A stretch of 64,000 nucleotides of DNA from assembly GCF_035046485.1 (NCBI RefSeq), contig NC_085137.1, forward strand, positions 13,917,346-13,981,345, given 5' to 3'. The notes below the pieces were generated by a model. It was not told the DNA's origin. It searched no databases and worked only from the letters and a program-made list of their open reading frames with translations. This document shows positions 10,602 to 22,358 of this stretch, in pieces (the first letter of the stretch is position 1; the number at the start of each line of letters is the position of its first letter). A program made the translations under genes and the position numbers. The stretch is from Aedes albopictus (taxonomy: Eukaryota; Arthropoda; Insecta; Diptera; Culicidae).

Positions 10602-11875
10602 AACCCTAATTAATCCACCTAGCGGTGATGGCGCCTTTCTCGTGCCTTTGAAAACACATTTCAACGCAACTCAAGTGACATGTTGATGAACATCGCACTT
10701 CCATACGTTCAACAGAAGAAATCCATTTCATGGCATCAGAGATCATATCGTTTATCTGGCCTTTGATTTTTGATTTTTTCTTGAAAAGCCTCCATTTTGG
10801 ATTTAAGTCCGGCAGCTTGGAAATTCTGGTCGCCAGACTTCTTCCCCATATCATATACACTCATATTTAATGGTTTTAGAGCCCAAAACTCCATGAAACA
10901 GCCGTTATTTTGAATATTGAGACGCCATCTCGGATACTCTGGCTGCTACTTTTGAACTCCGGTTGACTTCCCTATACCAAATATACCCATATTGTACGGT
11001 TTTAGAGCCTAAACCTCTATCAAACAGCTGACATCTTGAAGTGTATGCCGCCATCTTGAATTTTAAGACGCCATCTTGGATATTTTGGTCGCCATCTTGG
11101 ATATTTTAATCGTCATTTTTGGACTCTAGACTTCTTCCTAATACCAGATATACCCATAGTGCATGGTTTTAGAGCCTAAAACTCCAATCAACAGAAACCA
11201 TTTTGAATTTTGAGCTGCTATCTTGGATTTTAGACCGCCATCTTGGATATTCTGGGTGTTATTTTTGGAGTCCAGACTTCTTCCCCATATCAAATATACC
11301 CATATTGCATGGTTTCAGGTCCTAAAACTCCATTAAACAATCGACATTTTGAATTTTGAGACGCCATCTTGGATATTAAACAGTCGCCATCTTGAATTTG
11401 GACCCGATATCGTGGAATTTCTAGTCTCCAGTGTTCATTTTCGCATAAAATTCGTCAACCATATTAAAGGTTACAAAAATCGCCGCAGTTTGATGTGTCG
11501 CATGATGGGGCTTGGTTCATTTTTATATACGGCCAGTTCCACCGATGCTGGTCCGGATCACTGAAATGGCCATAACTCCAGAACGCCTCGACCGATCCGA
11601 ACCATTTTTAATAGCAAACAATGCGGTTAAATTACGGTTCGATTCTAGCTATAATCCGAAAAATCGGCTAATGGGAAGTTCCTTAAAAATGAGTGAGCTT
11701 TTTTGTGCACAGACATACATACATACACACATACAAACATCAACTCAATTCGTCGAACTGAGATGATTGGTATAGGTAACTTGGCTCGGAGGATCATCGA
11801 AAATTCGTTTTTTGAGTGAACATATAGCCTTTCAGTACACTTCGGTGTACGAGAAAGACAAAACTCTATAATAAC
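10602..11875 (+). mobile_element. Non-coding repeat-array element, copy 1 (complete-looking)
   Basis: The left end holds TTAATCCACCTAGCGGTGAT followed by GGCGCCTTTCTCGTGCC. The right end holds a unique block (CCATAACTCCAGAACG, a CA/ACAT microsatellite at about 11709-11735, GAACATATAGCCTTTC), then a GTACAC-TTCG-GTGTAC hairpin (11835-11850) and GAGAAAGAC. Both ends thus carry the inverted core CGAGAAAG. The interior has tandem units with GGTTTTAGAGCCTAAAACTC (10871, 10998, 11165, about 11312) and CCATCTTGGAT. No protein is encoded. The frames seen are repeat shadows. Confidence 0.6.
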
Positions 11876-13775
11876 GCTTGGAAATATTGCGGCTTCAATG
11901 GAACATCAATATGAAAATAACTAAGAAAAATGAAGATACATATTTTTCGAGATCTTCTAGGTCATCCGATGTGAACTTAAGTTCAGATTTCAGAACATTA
12001 AGTCTAAAGTTGTATCAGCATTGTTTTTCACGTGCGGAGCACGTCACGAAACCTGTTTGGACGACAAAAATGGTCATGTGGTGGCTTTATAAGAGCTTCT
12101 TCAGATCTTTCTGGGTTAATTTCATGACAAATTCGAGGAGAATGTCAGAACGAAATCCTGGTACAGTTCCACAAAACTGACATGTGTTCCTGTACTTTCG
12201 AACACCACTGTACAACGGTTCACTTCTGGTCCCGGTACCAGTCGTCAAGGTGCCTGAGAGATGGAGAGACGCTAAGCCACCTACTCAAACTCAGCTAGAA
12301 CTCTACTAGCAGACGCGTGTGAGAACCTATCTGTTCTAAATGTCTGTCTCTCTGTGCGCTCTCTGCATCTTTCTTCAATGAGAATATATATTTTTGTTAG
12401 ATGTGATGATCATTTTTTTTTTCTTTCAGAACTGTGTCAAGGAGTTCCTTGCGTCTGAGATGGTAAAGACAAGTAAAATGTGACTAGAGCTGCCTGAGCC
12501 GGCTGAGCGTAGATTTTTCTCACATCAGCTCGCGGTGAGCCGCACGCGAGATTGACTGGCCGTTCCGTACTTAGTTGCCCGTTTGTGTGGATTGGATGCT
12601 CAAAGTTCTCCCCTGAAGAGCGCGCGGCGATGAAGGTACTCGGCGGCAGAACGTGATCCATAATAGATTAATCCGACGATGAATAAAAGAAGGAAAGCCA
12701 GTGGGTCATGGTAGAAAAAAAAAAGTAGTGAAGCGTCTAATATGATTCTCTGGTACGACTGGTAGTGGGTCGTACATGTCGAATGGGGTTCGCTTGCCTA
12801 CCCCTAGAGAGATGATAGTGCAGAGGCAGTCGCGCCGCTGCGCTGCTGATGCTGTTTGAGAGGTGATAGCAGCCAACCAGCGGCAGCAAAACGCGTTGCG
12901 CGTCACGTGATGACCTGCGGAGAACTGGCATGGCGGCGACGCGTTGAGAACTGCACTTTGTGCGTTCTAAGCATTTCAAGAACTTTTTGCCATTGCGATT
13001 GCTGTTGCAGCGGGGTTTTGAAGCGATGCTGAATGCTGATGCTGGTTCTGCCTCCGTTTTCACGTTTATGGAATAGGGTCAGCAACGATGCTAGAGAGGA
13101 GGCCTTCACTTGTTAAAATTCTTCGATCAAGATCAGGTGGCTGGCTAGAGCAGTGTAGGAATCAAATGCCCCGATTGGGGATTGGGGTTAGATCTCGATG
13201 CGACGGTCACCACGACGGGCAGCAAGTGCCGAAAGGTTATATAACTCGTATGGGCATAATATAAAGCAATAAACTATATAAGTACGGGTAATCAAACAAG
13301 GAGCAGAATCAATGCGAACAGGGCTAAAATGAACTTTAGAACTAGATACTTAGCCGTATACATCGACCTTTCTTTGACATTTTGTTGCAATCGTATTGTA
13401 ATAATCTATCCTTTTATACGTAAAATAGTGCATATTCGGAAACTGTCCATCGAAAATTCTAATGAAATTGGTTTTATTTTACAGAGTTATAATGTTTTCG
13501 AAAGTGTTACATTTGCAATAAACATAATTATGATAATGGTCCATATTCACAAAGGTAGCGGCTCAAAGGTTCCCTTTATCATGATCAGTGGTTTACATAA
13601 ATCATACTAAGAAATCAATCCACTAAAAGAAATTGACGGTTTAGCCAACATTAGTAGAATATCTTCCAGGTTTAAGCCCTGGAATGATCGAGCAGCACAT
13701 ATTTTCATCACTCAATTATTCACGCTTATTCACGCAATGTGTTTGCTAAATTCTAAATGTTGCAGAATATGGAGA
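11876..13775. other. Repeat-poor non-coding block, possible host sequence
   Basis: From about 12180 to 13320 no repeat family was recognised. A polypyrimidine tract followed by CAG precedes a 33-nt open segment at 12430-12462 (listed separately). The region 12430-13110 is GC-richer, with minus-strand frames of 74, 66, 108 and 68 codons that overlap one another and lack motifs. From 13330 to 13770 it becomes AT-rich again. This could be untranslated, intronic or enhancer sequence. Nothing assigns it to a gene. Confidence 0.35.
12430..12462 (+). other. Candidate 33-nt exon (weak)
   Basis: A strong acceptor-like tract (TTTTTTTTTTCTTTCAG, ending at 12429) precedes AACTGTGTCAAGGAG and TTCCTTGCGTCTGAGATG, followed by a donor-like GTAAAG at 12463. 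In one phase the segment encodes NCVKEFLASEM without a stop. The match to splice consensus is all there is, and such combinations arise by chance in 64 kb. Treat as a hypothesis. Confidence 0.15.
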
Positions 13776-14776
13776 AGCTCAGTAGGAATTTATTCCATTG
13801 TTTCCTATTGAATATGGTTCGGATCGGTTCAGAGGTTCCAGAGTTATGATCATTTGTGTGTTCCGGAAGGATCCAGATAAAATAAATGCAGTAAAACCAT
13901 GCATACGACAAATCAATCCGCGACTTGTTTGGTAACCTGACAAAAAGTTAGCATAAAATGAGCTCAGACTATATTTGAGACTACCGGTAGTGTCCCGGAA
14001 CCGCTTCCGGGTGTCCCGACGGAAATGGTCAAATGCAATGGTGAATCCAACTCATGACTGCGACAACCTCAATTGCTAACTTGATGAACAGTCAGCTGGA
14101 AAATGAACTCAGACCATATTTGAAACTATCGGTAGTGTTCCGGACCCGGTTCCGGGTGTCCCACAGAAAGTTATCAAATGTAGAAGTGATCCAAACCCAT
14201 GCATGTGACACCTCAAATCGCAGCTTTTTCGCTATAACTTGATAAGCAGTTATCAAGAAAATAAGCTCAGACTACATTTGAAACCATCGGTAGTGTTCCG
14301 GAACCGGATTTGGGTGTCCCACCAGGAGTGGTTAAACCATCCAAAACCATGCATGTGACATCTTAAAATGCGGCATTTTTGCTAACTTGATGAACAGTTA
14401 GCAAGAAAATGAGCTCAGACCACATTTAAAACTACCGATAGTGTTCCTGACCCAGTTCCAGGAACTTGTCAGATGTAACCTATTCAATGCAATCGCCATA
14501 TCGTATAGCGGCTTTTTCAATAACCTGAACAAGAAAACAGGCGTAGACCACATTTGAGTTTACCGTCAGTGTTCCGGAACCGGCTCAATTTGTCCCTCCG
14601 GGTGTGATCAGGTATAAATGTGAACCAAACCCATTTATGTGACCCAACGAATCAAGTTCAACAATTCAAGGATTCAAGGATTCAAGGATCCAAGATTCAA
14701 GAATTCTTCGGCATACGTCGATGGAAAGATCATGGGAACGAGAAAGGCACTATCATCACTAGGCGGATTAATCTGG
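13776..14776 (-). mobile_element. Repeat-array element, copy 2
   Basis: The left side has the family unique block (CCATTGTTTCCTATTGAATA, GGTTCGGATCGG). It is followed by monomers of about 150 bp with AGCTCAGACTATATTTGA, TAGTGTTCCGGA, GGTTCCGGGTGTCCC and CCATGCATGTGACA. The right side ends in the inverted terminal motif GAGAAAGGCACTATCATCAC, then TAGGCGGATTAAT, at about 14740-14776. The left terminal hairpin is missing. Non-coding. Confidence 0.6.
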
Positions 14777-15146
14777 TTTGTTTTTTGCTTTATGGTATTT
14801 TATGACCCAAACCGTATGCTACGTCATGCAATAGAAAGGTTAATTGTGAAATCATTCTATGCCGTGGGTATAAAAAGCACATGTAATAATGGGAGTAGTG
14901 ACGTCAGCAACGGAGAAGCGCACTTATCTCTGAAGGAATGCCTTCAAGAATTCCTAGAACGGACACATCCCATAGGAATTCCTGGAGGAATCACTGGATG
15001 AATCCCTGGAGCACCCCTAGAATAATTATGGAGAAATCCTTATATAATATTCAGGAGAAATCATTTTAGAAGTCTATTGGACCTGATGTGATAGTTAAAG
15101 CGACGTCGAGGACCTGGGATCGAATCCCACTCACGACAAATAGAAA
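14777..15146. other. Spacer with degenerate GGAATTCCTGGAGG repeats and a tRNA-like B box
   Basis: About 14930-15060 carries the degenerate AAGAATTCCTAGAACG / GGAATTCCTGGAGGAATCAC motif seen at 47-48 and 53-55 kb. At 15083-15132 the plus strand reads GATAGTTAAAGCGACG, then GGGATCGAATCCCA, which resembles A- and B-box parts of a tRNA-derived SINE head. No SINE body follows, so a degraded SINE head is possible but unproven. Confidence 0.35.
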
Positions 15147-16640
15147 AACCCGGATCAATCCACCTAGTGGTGATAGTGCCTTTCTCGTCGAATATGTACT
15201 CATGATCTTTCCGTCGACGTAAGTCGTAGTCCTGAATCCTGTGAATACTTTATTTATAAAAGCAAGAATTTTATCCAAGCCATCATCGAGTTGGAAAACT
15301 TAATGATGGCACATATTTCCGACGTTATGTTCAATGTATAGGCAGAGCTGAAAAATATCAGACCTCTTAGTTGACTGCTTGACCGCCTTTACTATTACTG
15401 GAGGCCACAACAAAAATCACTTTACAGGCTTCGATAAACTTTTTTCGGCACACTTAAGGCTATATTTTATTATCATTGATTACTAGATTCATAAAATTTG
15501 ACCAAAAAATGGAAGCAAGTGAAATTTTTCATACTGAATTCAATTCAAATTTGAACCATATTACAGAGCGCGAGGAGCAACCAGTCGGATCAAAAATTTT
15601 GCGCAGTAATTTTAGACGTAAAAGAGGACTGAAAAACTTTGTTCGAGGTTGATGCGATTAAATTTAAATTTTCCCATGCATCCCTCATTCTACTGTATAT
15701 TTACACTTCAGGAATTTGAAAAGGTGTGATTTGATGAGCCTGCTTCAGTTTTGTCAAGATTTTGTTCTCTTATACATATTTATCGCTTGTATTTTCACTG
15801 TTTTTTATCACTTCCTGTAAGATACCCGGAACCGCTGCCAAGACTGTACCTATTTGTTGGGAACCACTGATCAGTTCAGCATTCTCTCCCTATACTGCTT
15901 GCTCACCGAAGGCGATGAGTCTGCCTTTCGGTTGATGCACAAAGTAGTTAATTAGGATTAGAAGTATTGTAGTCGTCCTACCGTGTACGTGTCGCGTCAT
16001 AGTCATGTAATCTTTTATGTTAATAAAGTTACATTTTAATTTGTTATTCGTTTACACCTGGAGTTTTAATACACTACCATGTGTCTCGGCCACGCAGGAC
16101 TCCAGGATGTAACACTATTGTCTCAAATATAGTCTGAGACTATAGTTTCTTGCTAACTGTTTAGCAGGTTTTCTGAAAAGCCGAAAATTGATGTGCATGC
16201 ATGGATTTGATTCATTTTACATTTTAGTCATTCTGGCGGGCAATGTGATGTAAGACTATTTTCTTGTAAACTGTTCATCAGGTTATCGAAAACGCCGCGG
16301 ATTAATGTGAACTGGTTCTGGAACACTACCGTTAGTCTCTTATGTGATCAAAGGCTGTGTTCTAGCAAACCGTTCACCAGGTTATCAAAAAAGCCGCGAT
16401 TTAATGTGTCGCATGCATGGGTTTGACTCCCATATGCATTTGACCACTTCCGGCGGGACACCCGGAACCGGTTCCAGAACACTACTGGTGGTCTCTGCTG
16501 TGATCTAAGGCTATTTTCCTGCTAACCGTTCACCAGGCATGGGTTTGGTCTAGGGTTTGGTTCACTTTTATATTTGGCCACTTCCGGCGAGGCACCCGGA
16601 ACCGTGTAACATGGTTACAATATTGAAATTGTTTCCTCAG
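15147..16640 (+). mobile_element. Repeat-array element, copy 3, carrying a solo LTR
   Basis: The left terminus motif (ATCAATCCACCTAGTGGTGA, then TAGTGCCTTTCTCGTC) starts at about 15152. Monomers with ACACCCGGAACCGGTTCC, TAACCGTTCACCAGG, GCCGCGATTTAATGTGTCGC and CATGGGTTTG run from about 16115 to 16620. A solo LTR (15855-16113) interrupts it. The stretch 15250-15830 is AT-rich and has no recognisable monomer, so joining the left end and the array into one element is an inference. The right-hand unique block and hairpin are absent. Confidence 0.45.
15855..16113 (+). mobile_element. Solo LTR, Ty1/copia type
   Basis: A 259-bp segment begins TGTTGGGAACCACTGATC and ends GGATGTAACA, with a polyadenylation signal AATAAA at 16022-16027. 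It is flanked by the 5-bp duplication CTATT (15850-15854 and 16114-16118). The TGTTGG start, CA end and 5-bp duplication fit a Ty1/copia LTR left by LTR-LTR recombination. It lies inside the 152-bp repeat array, so it entered after that array was present. Confidence 0.75.
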
Positions 16641-16725
16641 TTTTTATTAAACCGATTGATCCTCTTTTCGTCAAGAAAAGGCGGAATCAAATCGCAATCT
16701 AAAATGAAGCATTAATATGCAAGTA

Positions 16726-17227
16726 GGGTAAATGTACCAATAGTGGTGCTATTAGTAGCTCCTTGAAGTAAAATAATTAAATCAAATTGATAATACCACA
16801 AAACAAAAAGTCTTAAACCGTTAATCGGCAGTTTTCCACTTAAATTTGCTAGGAAAAATGTAAAAATTATTGTTTATACCAGTTTTTGCTAATAAATCAT
16901 TTGCACCAACTATAGGTACACGGTTCCTATTATGGAGGTAAAATTTAACAGTAATTCCTATAGTGGCGCATCCCATTGAATTCATATGGGACCCACCACT
17001 ATAGGAACACTACCATCACTATATGTGCAAAGGAGCAAAAATATTAAGGAAAATAATTGTTTAAAATAGGTTTTTCGGCAAATCCTAAACACAAAACTGA
17101 ATTAATGTTATCAATTAAGTATGATGCATCTATTAAAAATTTCATTTGCAAGCTTTTTGATCGAAATAGTGCTAAATTGCCACTACCACCACTATTGGTA
17201 CTACCTCCATTAAGGGAGCTTTTACCC
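16726..17227. mobile_element. TA-flanked MITE, GGGTAAA termini (502 bp)
   Basis: The left end GGGTAAATGTACCAATAGTG and the inverted right end (GGTACCAATAGTGGTGG on the minus strand, outer GGGTAAAAG) are TIR-like and abut TA at 16724-16725 and 17228-17229. Internal inverted motifs around CCACTATAGGAAC repeat the theme. The 127-codon frame at 17057-17440 crosses the element border and has no motif, so it is not called. Confidence 0.65.
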
Positions 17228-17229
17228 TA

Positions 17230-18324
17230 TTATTTTAATGACGGTAGCGCCTCCTGGTGGTCGAGATTGGAACCACCAATTCTTAAAGAAGATGAGTTGT
17301 TTTGTAACGGGGGGGACAATGAGAGCAACAAGCTATTATGTAACTGTAACAAAGAATCTAGAAACCCCATCCAAAGTCTTTCCGAGTCGAACAGTGTTCT
17401 AAAGCGGACGTGGTCCCGGCATTTAGTGAGATTTTTATAGTTTGAAATAGTAACGGTTATCTGTTCGAAAACACAAAGTGAGTTAGATAAAAAAATGTAA
17501 CTTGTTAAAAGTATTAACCGTAATGTTTAAACTATTTTAGAAACCGGAAAAAAATCATATATAATAGTGGAAGCTAATTTAGGCCCAAGTGAAAGGGAAT
17601 CATATTCTCGATGTGAGTAGGCGAACCGCCATGAAGATGGTGTAGTTTTGGTAATACTTTGTTCCATTGTAGATCTTTAATATAAGATAGTTGCTGACGT
17701 CACCATTCCAGCAAACCTTGAATCTGCTGCTCGAGGCTCAGGTAAATGTGTAAACCCTTTGTTGCGTGTCGTGAAAGGAAATTGTGCTGCCCTATGGAAT
17801 ATGTGATGCTAATGGGATCATCTATGTGCTTCTTCTTATGTTGTTTGTGAAGGAATCATATCCTTCACGCGAAGGTGTTCCTGTCGGGTTCTAGAACCGG
17901 AGGTAGGTTATAGGGGGATTAGACCACTACGAATCCTCTGGGAGGATCCAGAAGCTTGGCGGCTTGTAGGCTATAGGTCTCGTCGTCCGGCCAGTGAACC
18001 CCCGTCGCACCTACGGGTCTGGGGGACTCCACGACTCCCGAGAATTCTCGACTGGAAGCCAATCACCATCGGATTCGCATTCAATTAGCCTCGAGACAGT
18101 TGGCAGTCCGCAGTCAATGGGACTCGCATGTGAGAGTGCTGGTGTTAGCGAAGACACGCACCACTGACACCCTACACGCGTGTATAGAGGCAGCCCCGTC
18201 ATCGATCAGCAACAACCAATACAACAGCAACCTCGTTGCGCTATCATCAACCCTGCGTCTCCGTCGCCGCATCAATCGTTGGACATCACCGCCTGAGCTC
18301 GGGTCGAGCCAGATCAAGGTCAGA
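17230..18324. other. Unassigned sequence with a GC-rich block
   Basis: About 17230-17930 is AT-rich without recognised repeats. About 17940-18320 is GC-rich (GAACCCCCGTCGCACCTACG and onward). The composition resembles the leader of a retroelement, but no RT, gag or LTR motif is visible. Short frames here have no recognised domain. Unidentified. Confidence 0.3.
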
Positions 18325-18326
18325 TA

Positions 18327-18536
18327 GGGTATCGCGCCACTTGGGCGGTGGCTTCTATATTCGTCTGTTTTCCACTATAACTCAGTCAATTTTGAACCAA
18401 TTGACTTGAAATGTTGTACACGGGTAGATACTATGCCTATCTCACCACATTCCAAAAGTTGAGTCAATTGGTTCAAATTGAGTTATAGTGGAAAACAGAC
18501 GAATATAGAAGCCACCGCCCAAGTGGCGCGATTCCC
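18327..18536. mobile_element. Palindromic MITE, nearly perfect 210-bp hairpin
   Basis: The ends are GGGTATCGCGCCACTTGGGC and its complement (with one mismatch). The arms extend about 85 bp through GGTGGCTTCTATATTCGTCT and GTTTTCCACTATAACTCAG. TA flanks both sides (18325-18326 and 18537-18538). The core GAACCAATTGACTTGA and a GATACTATGCC motif are shared with the older copy at 32369-32563. Confidence 0.85.
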
Positions 18537-18538
18537 TA

Positions 18539-18930
18539 GATAAAGTAGAAAGTGAACTGAGGGACCAAAGTAAAGCACGGCCGTGCGCATGAAAATTCCA
18601 ATTGGAATCGTAGGAGAGTAGAAGTGATTTTCAATACATGATACAAATTTGAACGTTGGCTAGTTTACTCTAGATGACGAAAGATATTTTGATGGGAATT
18701 TAGTGGGAATTTTGGAATTTTACCTGTGCTCTAAATTGATTGGGTCATTGGGGTCAGAGTTGTGGTGAGAAAGGAGCGGTACCGGATTAGAATCTTTCCG
18801 TGGTTTGATGGACTCGCCCTGAGTCTCGGTGGACGTTGCATATTGCTGCTTCACATGCAAACGGTTTGATAATCTGCTTGGCACTAAAGTGAAGCCAGTC
18901 GAGGAAAAGACAAGATTCGATTAAAATCTG
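18539..18930. other. Unassigned sequence
   Basis: About 390 bp without recognisable repeat, coding frame or RNA motif. It separates a MITE from repeat-array copy 4. Confidence 0.3.
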
Positions 18931-19713
18931 ATTTTGAACCGTGACAACCGGTTCCGGAACACTACCGGTAGTCTCTGTTGTGATCTAAGGCCATTTTCTT
19001 GCTTGCCGTTCTTCAGGTTATCAAAAAAGCTGCTATTTAATGTGTCGCATGCATGGGTTTGGTTCCCATTTACATTTGACCACTTCCGGCGGGACACACG
19101 GAACTGGTTCCGGAATACTACTGGTTTTCCTAAATATGGTCTGATTCCATTTTATTGGTAACCGTTCATCAGGTTATCTAATGAGCCACGATTTGATGTG
19201 TCGCATGGATGGGTTTGGTTCAACTTTATATTTGGCCACTTCCGGCGGGGCACCCGGAACCGGTTCCGAAACAGTACCGGTAGTCTCTGCTGTATCAAAT
19301 GCTATCTTCCTGCTCACTGTTCATCAGGTTATCGAAAAAGCCGCTGTTTGATGTGTCGCATGCATGGATTTGGCTCACTTTTATATTTTACTACTTCCGG
19401 CGAGACATCCGGAACCGATTCCGGAACACTGCCGGTCCAGATATGGCCTGAGACTATTTTCCTGCTTACCGTTCGACAGGTTATCGAAAAAGTCGCGGTT
19501 TGATGGGTCGCATGCATGGGTTTGTTGCATTGTCATATCTGTCCCCTTCCGGAGTACCGGTCCGGAACACCTAAATGGCCATAACTCCGGAACGGCTGGA
19601 CCGATCTGAACTATTTTCAATAGGAACAATGGGACCGGATTTCGCGTCGAATGAACCGTCGCTCATTAAAATCGGTTGAGGTTTACTGTCAAAAAGTGAT
19701 GTGAGTTTTTTTG

Positions 19714-19754
<41 letters not shown>

Positions 19755-19910
19755 ACATACATACACATTACACATACACAGACATCACCTCAACTCGTCG
19801 AGCTGAGTCGATTGGTATATAAGACTTGACCTCTCAAAGGCCTCTATCAAATTTTCGTTTTTGGAGTGAACATATAGCCTTTCGGTACACCTTGGTGCAC
19901 GAGAAAGGCA
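18931..19910 (+). mobile_element. Repeat-array element, copy 4
   Basis: Four or so monomers of about 150 bp span 18940-19560. They carry CGGTTCCGGAACACTACC, CGTTCATCAGGTTATC, GTGTCGCATGCATGGGTTTG and CCACTTCCGGCGGG. These are followed by the family unique block: CATAACTCCGGAACGGCTGG, a (CA)n run at 19718-19748, CCTCAACTCGTCGAGCTGAG and GAACATATAGCCTTTCGG. Then come the hairpin GTACAC-CTTG-GTGCAC (19885-19900) and GAGAAAGGCAAAAAC. No protein is encoded. Confidence 0.65.
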
Positions 19911-20984
19911 AAAACATATACAAATTCGCAAACCTAATTTTTGATAAAGGGAAATAAGTAAGCAGTACAAGGGCAGCGGATCAAGTTCCATATTAAACTT
20001 GAGAAATCGATTAATCATATCAGACTGCGAATAAGCAAGTTGGAAGTGGCATTTGCAACTTCTCATATTTTCACAATGTTGGAGTTACATGTACCCTTCA
20101 AAACGTGAGTAGGTCATTTTGTCGGCCATTTTCGGAATTCATCAGCTTTGTCCCCAACGATCTAGTTTTCACACACCAAAAGCATAAAGCAGCACTGTGA
20201 AGGCAATCGACGTAGCTTCCCCTAAAGTAGCCATTCAACTACATCCAACTTTCCCATAAACAGACTGGATGATCATTTCTCGTTACCCTTCGTGTCAGCA
20301 TCATCGTCAGTTGGAAGCGCGGTCATGCGACCTAGAACTTGCTTAGAACACACAGAGATTACAATAGTGCAGCGGCTAAGCCGCGCGATAACATTTTTCC
20401 CGGCTCACAGGCCAAGCACGGAACAACCGACCATCATCGGCACCGCCTGGCTGTACAAAGCTGATTGATGGTGATACTTCAGATTTTTATTACCGTCTAT
20501 TTTCTGTTGTTATATCACGTGGAAGTTGTAGTAGGTAGGTACTAGTGCACAGTTCAACTAAGAAAAGTGCACAAAACAACAATTGCCGTGGCGGCGGCGT
20601 CGTCGTAGATCTACGATCCGCGGTGCATCATCATCATCATCATGTAGAGTCACGGAAAAATGGCGAGCGATTATACCTAGTGCATACAGCCAAACCATCC
20701 CAGTGATCCCAGCTAGCTGTGCCAGCGGTGGATGCATGCTTTTCCGCAGTTTCTTACAGTGGGTAGGGGGAATGGGAGTAAGATGGGAATATTTGTGAAA
20801 AGCAAGTGAAAGAATTTAATTCAGGTAGAATTTCTCAGAGTATGGAAAATATCTGCTTGAAATACTGCGACCGGCTGTGCAGTATATAGACAAAAATTCT
20901 TACGTAATTTAAAAAAAAACATCTTGAGATGTTTCTGTTACTTCTAAAACCGTTTTCATGACAAAATTACTGTTGTAGGTTAAC
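19911..20984. other. Repeat-poor block with a partial TTAA-element end
   Basis: At 20098-20150 the phrase AAAACGTGAGTAGGTC and GTCGGCCATT match the right part of the 252-bp TTAA element family, so a truncated relative is present. From about 20200 to 20830 the sequence is host-like, with a GGCGGCGGCGTCGTCG run (20590-20606) and (ATC)n (20628-20643). No gene is called; the 71-codon frame at 20583-20798 is low complexity. Confidence 0.35.
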
Positions 20985-21609
20985 TTAACCCTCTAATACC
21001 CAATCCCGCCTTTAGACGGGGTATAGTTTGAGCGTTTTTGTAATTTTTGTTTCGTGGAAAATCAATTTTTTTTTATTTTTGGCTGATCTTTAGGACTGTT
21101 CTATTTATCTCAAAATGGTTTTTGATGTGTTTCAAAGCGTATTTACATTTTTTTTTAAATCATTAAAAAATTGATGTTTTAGTCACCTTTTAGAAGTCAT
21201 TGTTTATTTTGTATTGAATCGCTACAATTAACGTATTTTAAATTTTTCCCAAATCATTCTATCCTTGTTTAATCGTTTAAGGGAATCGAATACACTCTAA
21301 AATTATTTACCTTAAAATTACACGGAAAATAAAACTTTCTGTGAAAAAAATTTAAAATAATAATATTTCAACAATTATCATAAAATCTCAAAATGTTTTC
21401 ATCTCAAAAAATCCGCTCCCCAAATTGGCTTCCAGGAAAAATATAAAAGTGTGGGGATGTTCAAAAATAAAAATTAGAAAAATCAAAAACCGAAATTTAC
21501 GAAATCGAGAATTAAAAAGAATCATCTTCCAAAACATGTTTAAATCAATTTTAGATGACGAAAAATGATATTTAGATCAAAATAAAAAATTAGGGTATTA
21601 GAGGGTTAA
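20985..21609. mobile_element. piggyBac-like MITE (TTAA, CCCTCTAATACCC ends)
   Basis: TTAACCCTCTAATACCCAAT at the left is matched by the inverted right end (GGGTATTAGAGGGTTAA). TTAA lies at 20985-20988 and 21606-21609. The CCC-start TIR and TTAA target are hallmarks of the piggyBac superfamily. The 617-bp interior is AT-rich and non-coding, so it would need a transposase from elsewhere. Confidence 0.8.
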
Positions 21610-22356
21610 CTATACATAGCTCTAGAACAACCCGAAAAATCCCTAAATTAGTATACTGAAATGATATTTTATTGAGTTTATTAATCCTAATAATGAATTA
21701 AGTATTTCATCATTCTTATTGATCTACTCTCATCAATCAATCACGAAAATAAAAAAAAATAAACATGAATCAATTAATTTTTGTAAATCCAAACCAAAGA
21801 AATTTTGATTTTTGTTGGATCAGTTGCTGATGCCACTCAGTTTTATTCGATGTTTTTATCCGATGTACCCAAATATTTATATTTTTTTTTTGGTGAGCTC
21901 GTTCCTCATCATTTTAAATAATTAAATGGTACTCAACCTTCTTCGTGCATTAGCTGACGCCCACCTCGCTGACGTAGTGCACGTTTGGGGATCATAATGC
22001 CTTCCAACACTTCTCTCCTTTATCAGCATGAAAATCCTTTCAGTTCTTCTCTTTAACCCTCTTGAATGATAATTCACACCTCCGGTCTCCCCTGAAGGAT
22101 ACTTTACAATGATTACTTTACCAGTTTAGCAAACAACTTTGTAAAAAGATTTGAGCAATTTCAAAAAAGATCTTATTAGTTTAATCGAAAAAAAACATTA
22201 AGAAGTTTTAGGAATGTTTGAAAGTTCATAAATAGTAAGATAAACAGCTGAAGCCTCATCCGACTAAGTCACGTCTTCGAATGCGAAATAATTTGACCGC
22301 TAGGCAGGCCAATTGATCACTCCCACACTCGATTTGGACCAATCGATTATAACTAT
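21610..22356. other. Unassigned AT-rich sequence
   Basis: No inverted repeat, tandem repeat or coding motif was recognised in this stretch between two MITEs. Several poly-A and poly-T runs are present (for example near 21746 and 21880). Confidence 0.3.
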
Positions 22357-22358
22357 TA

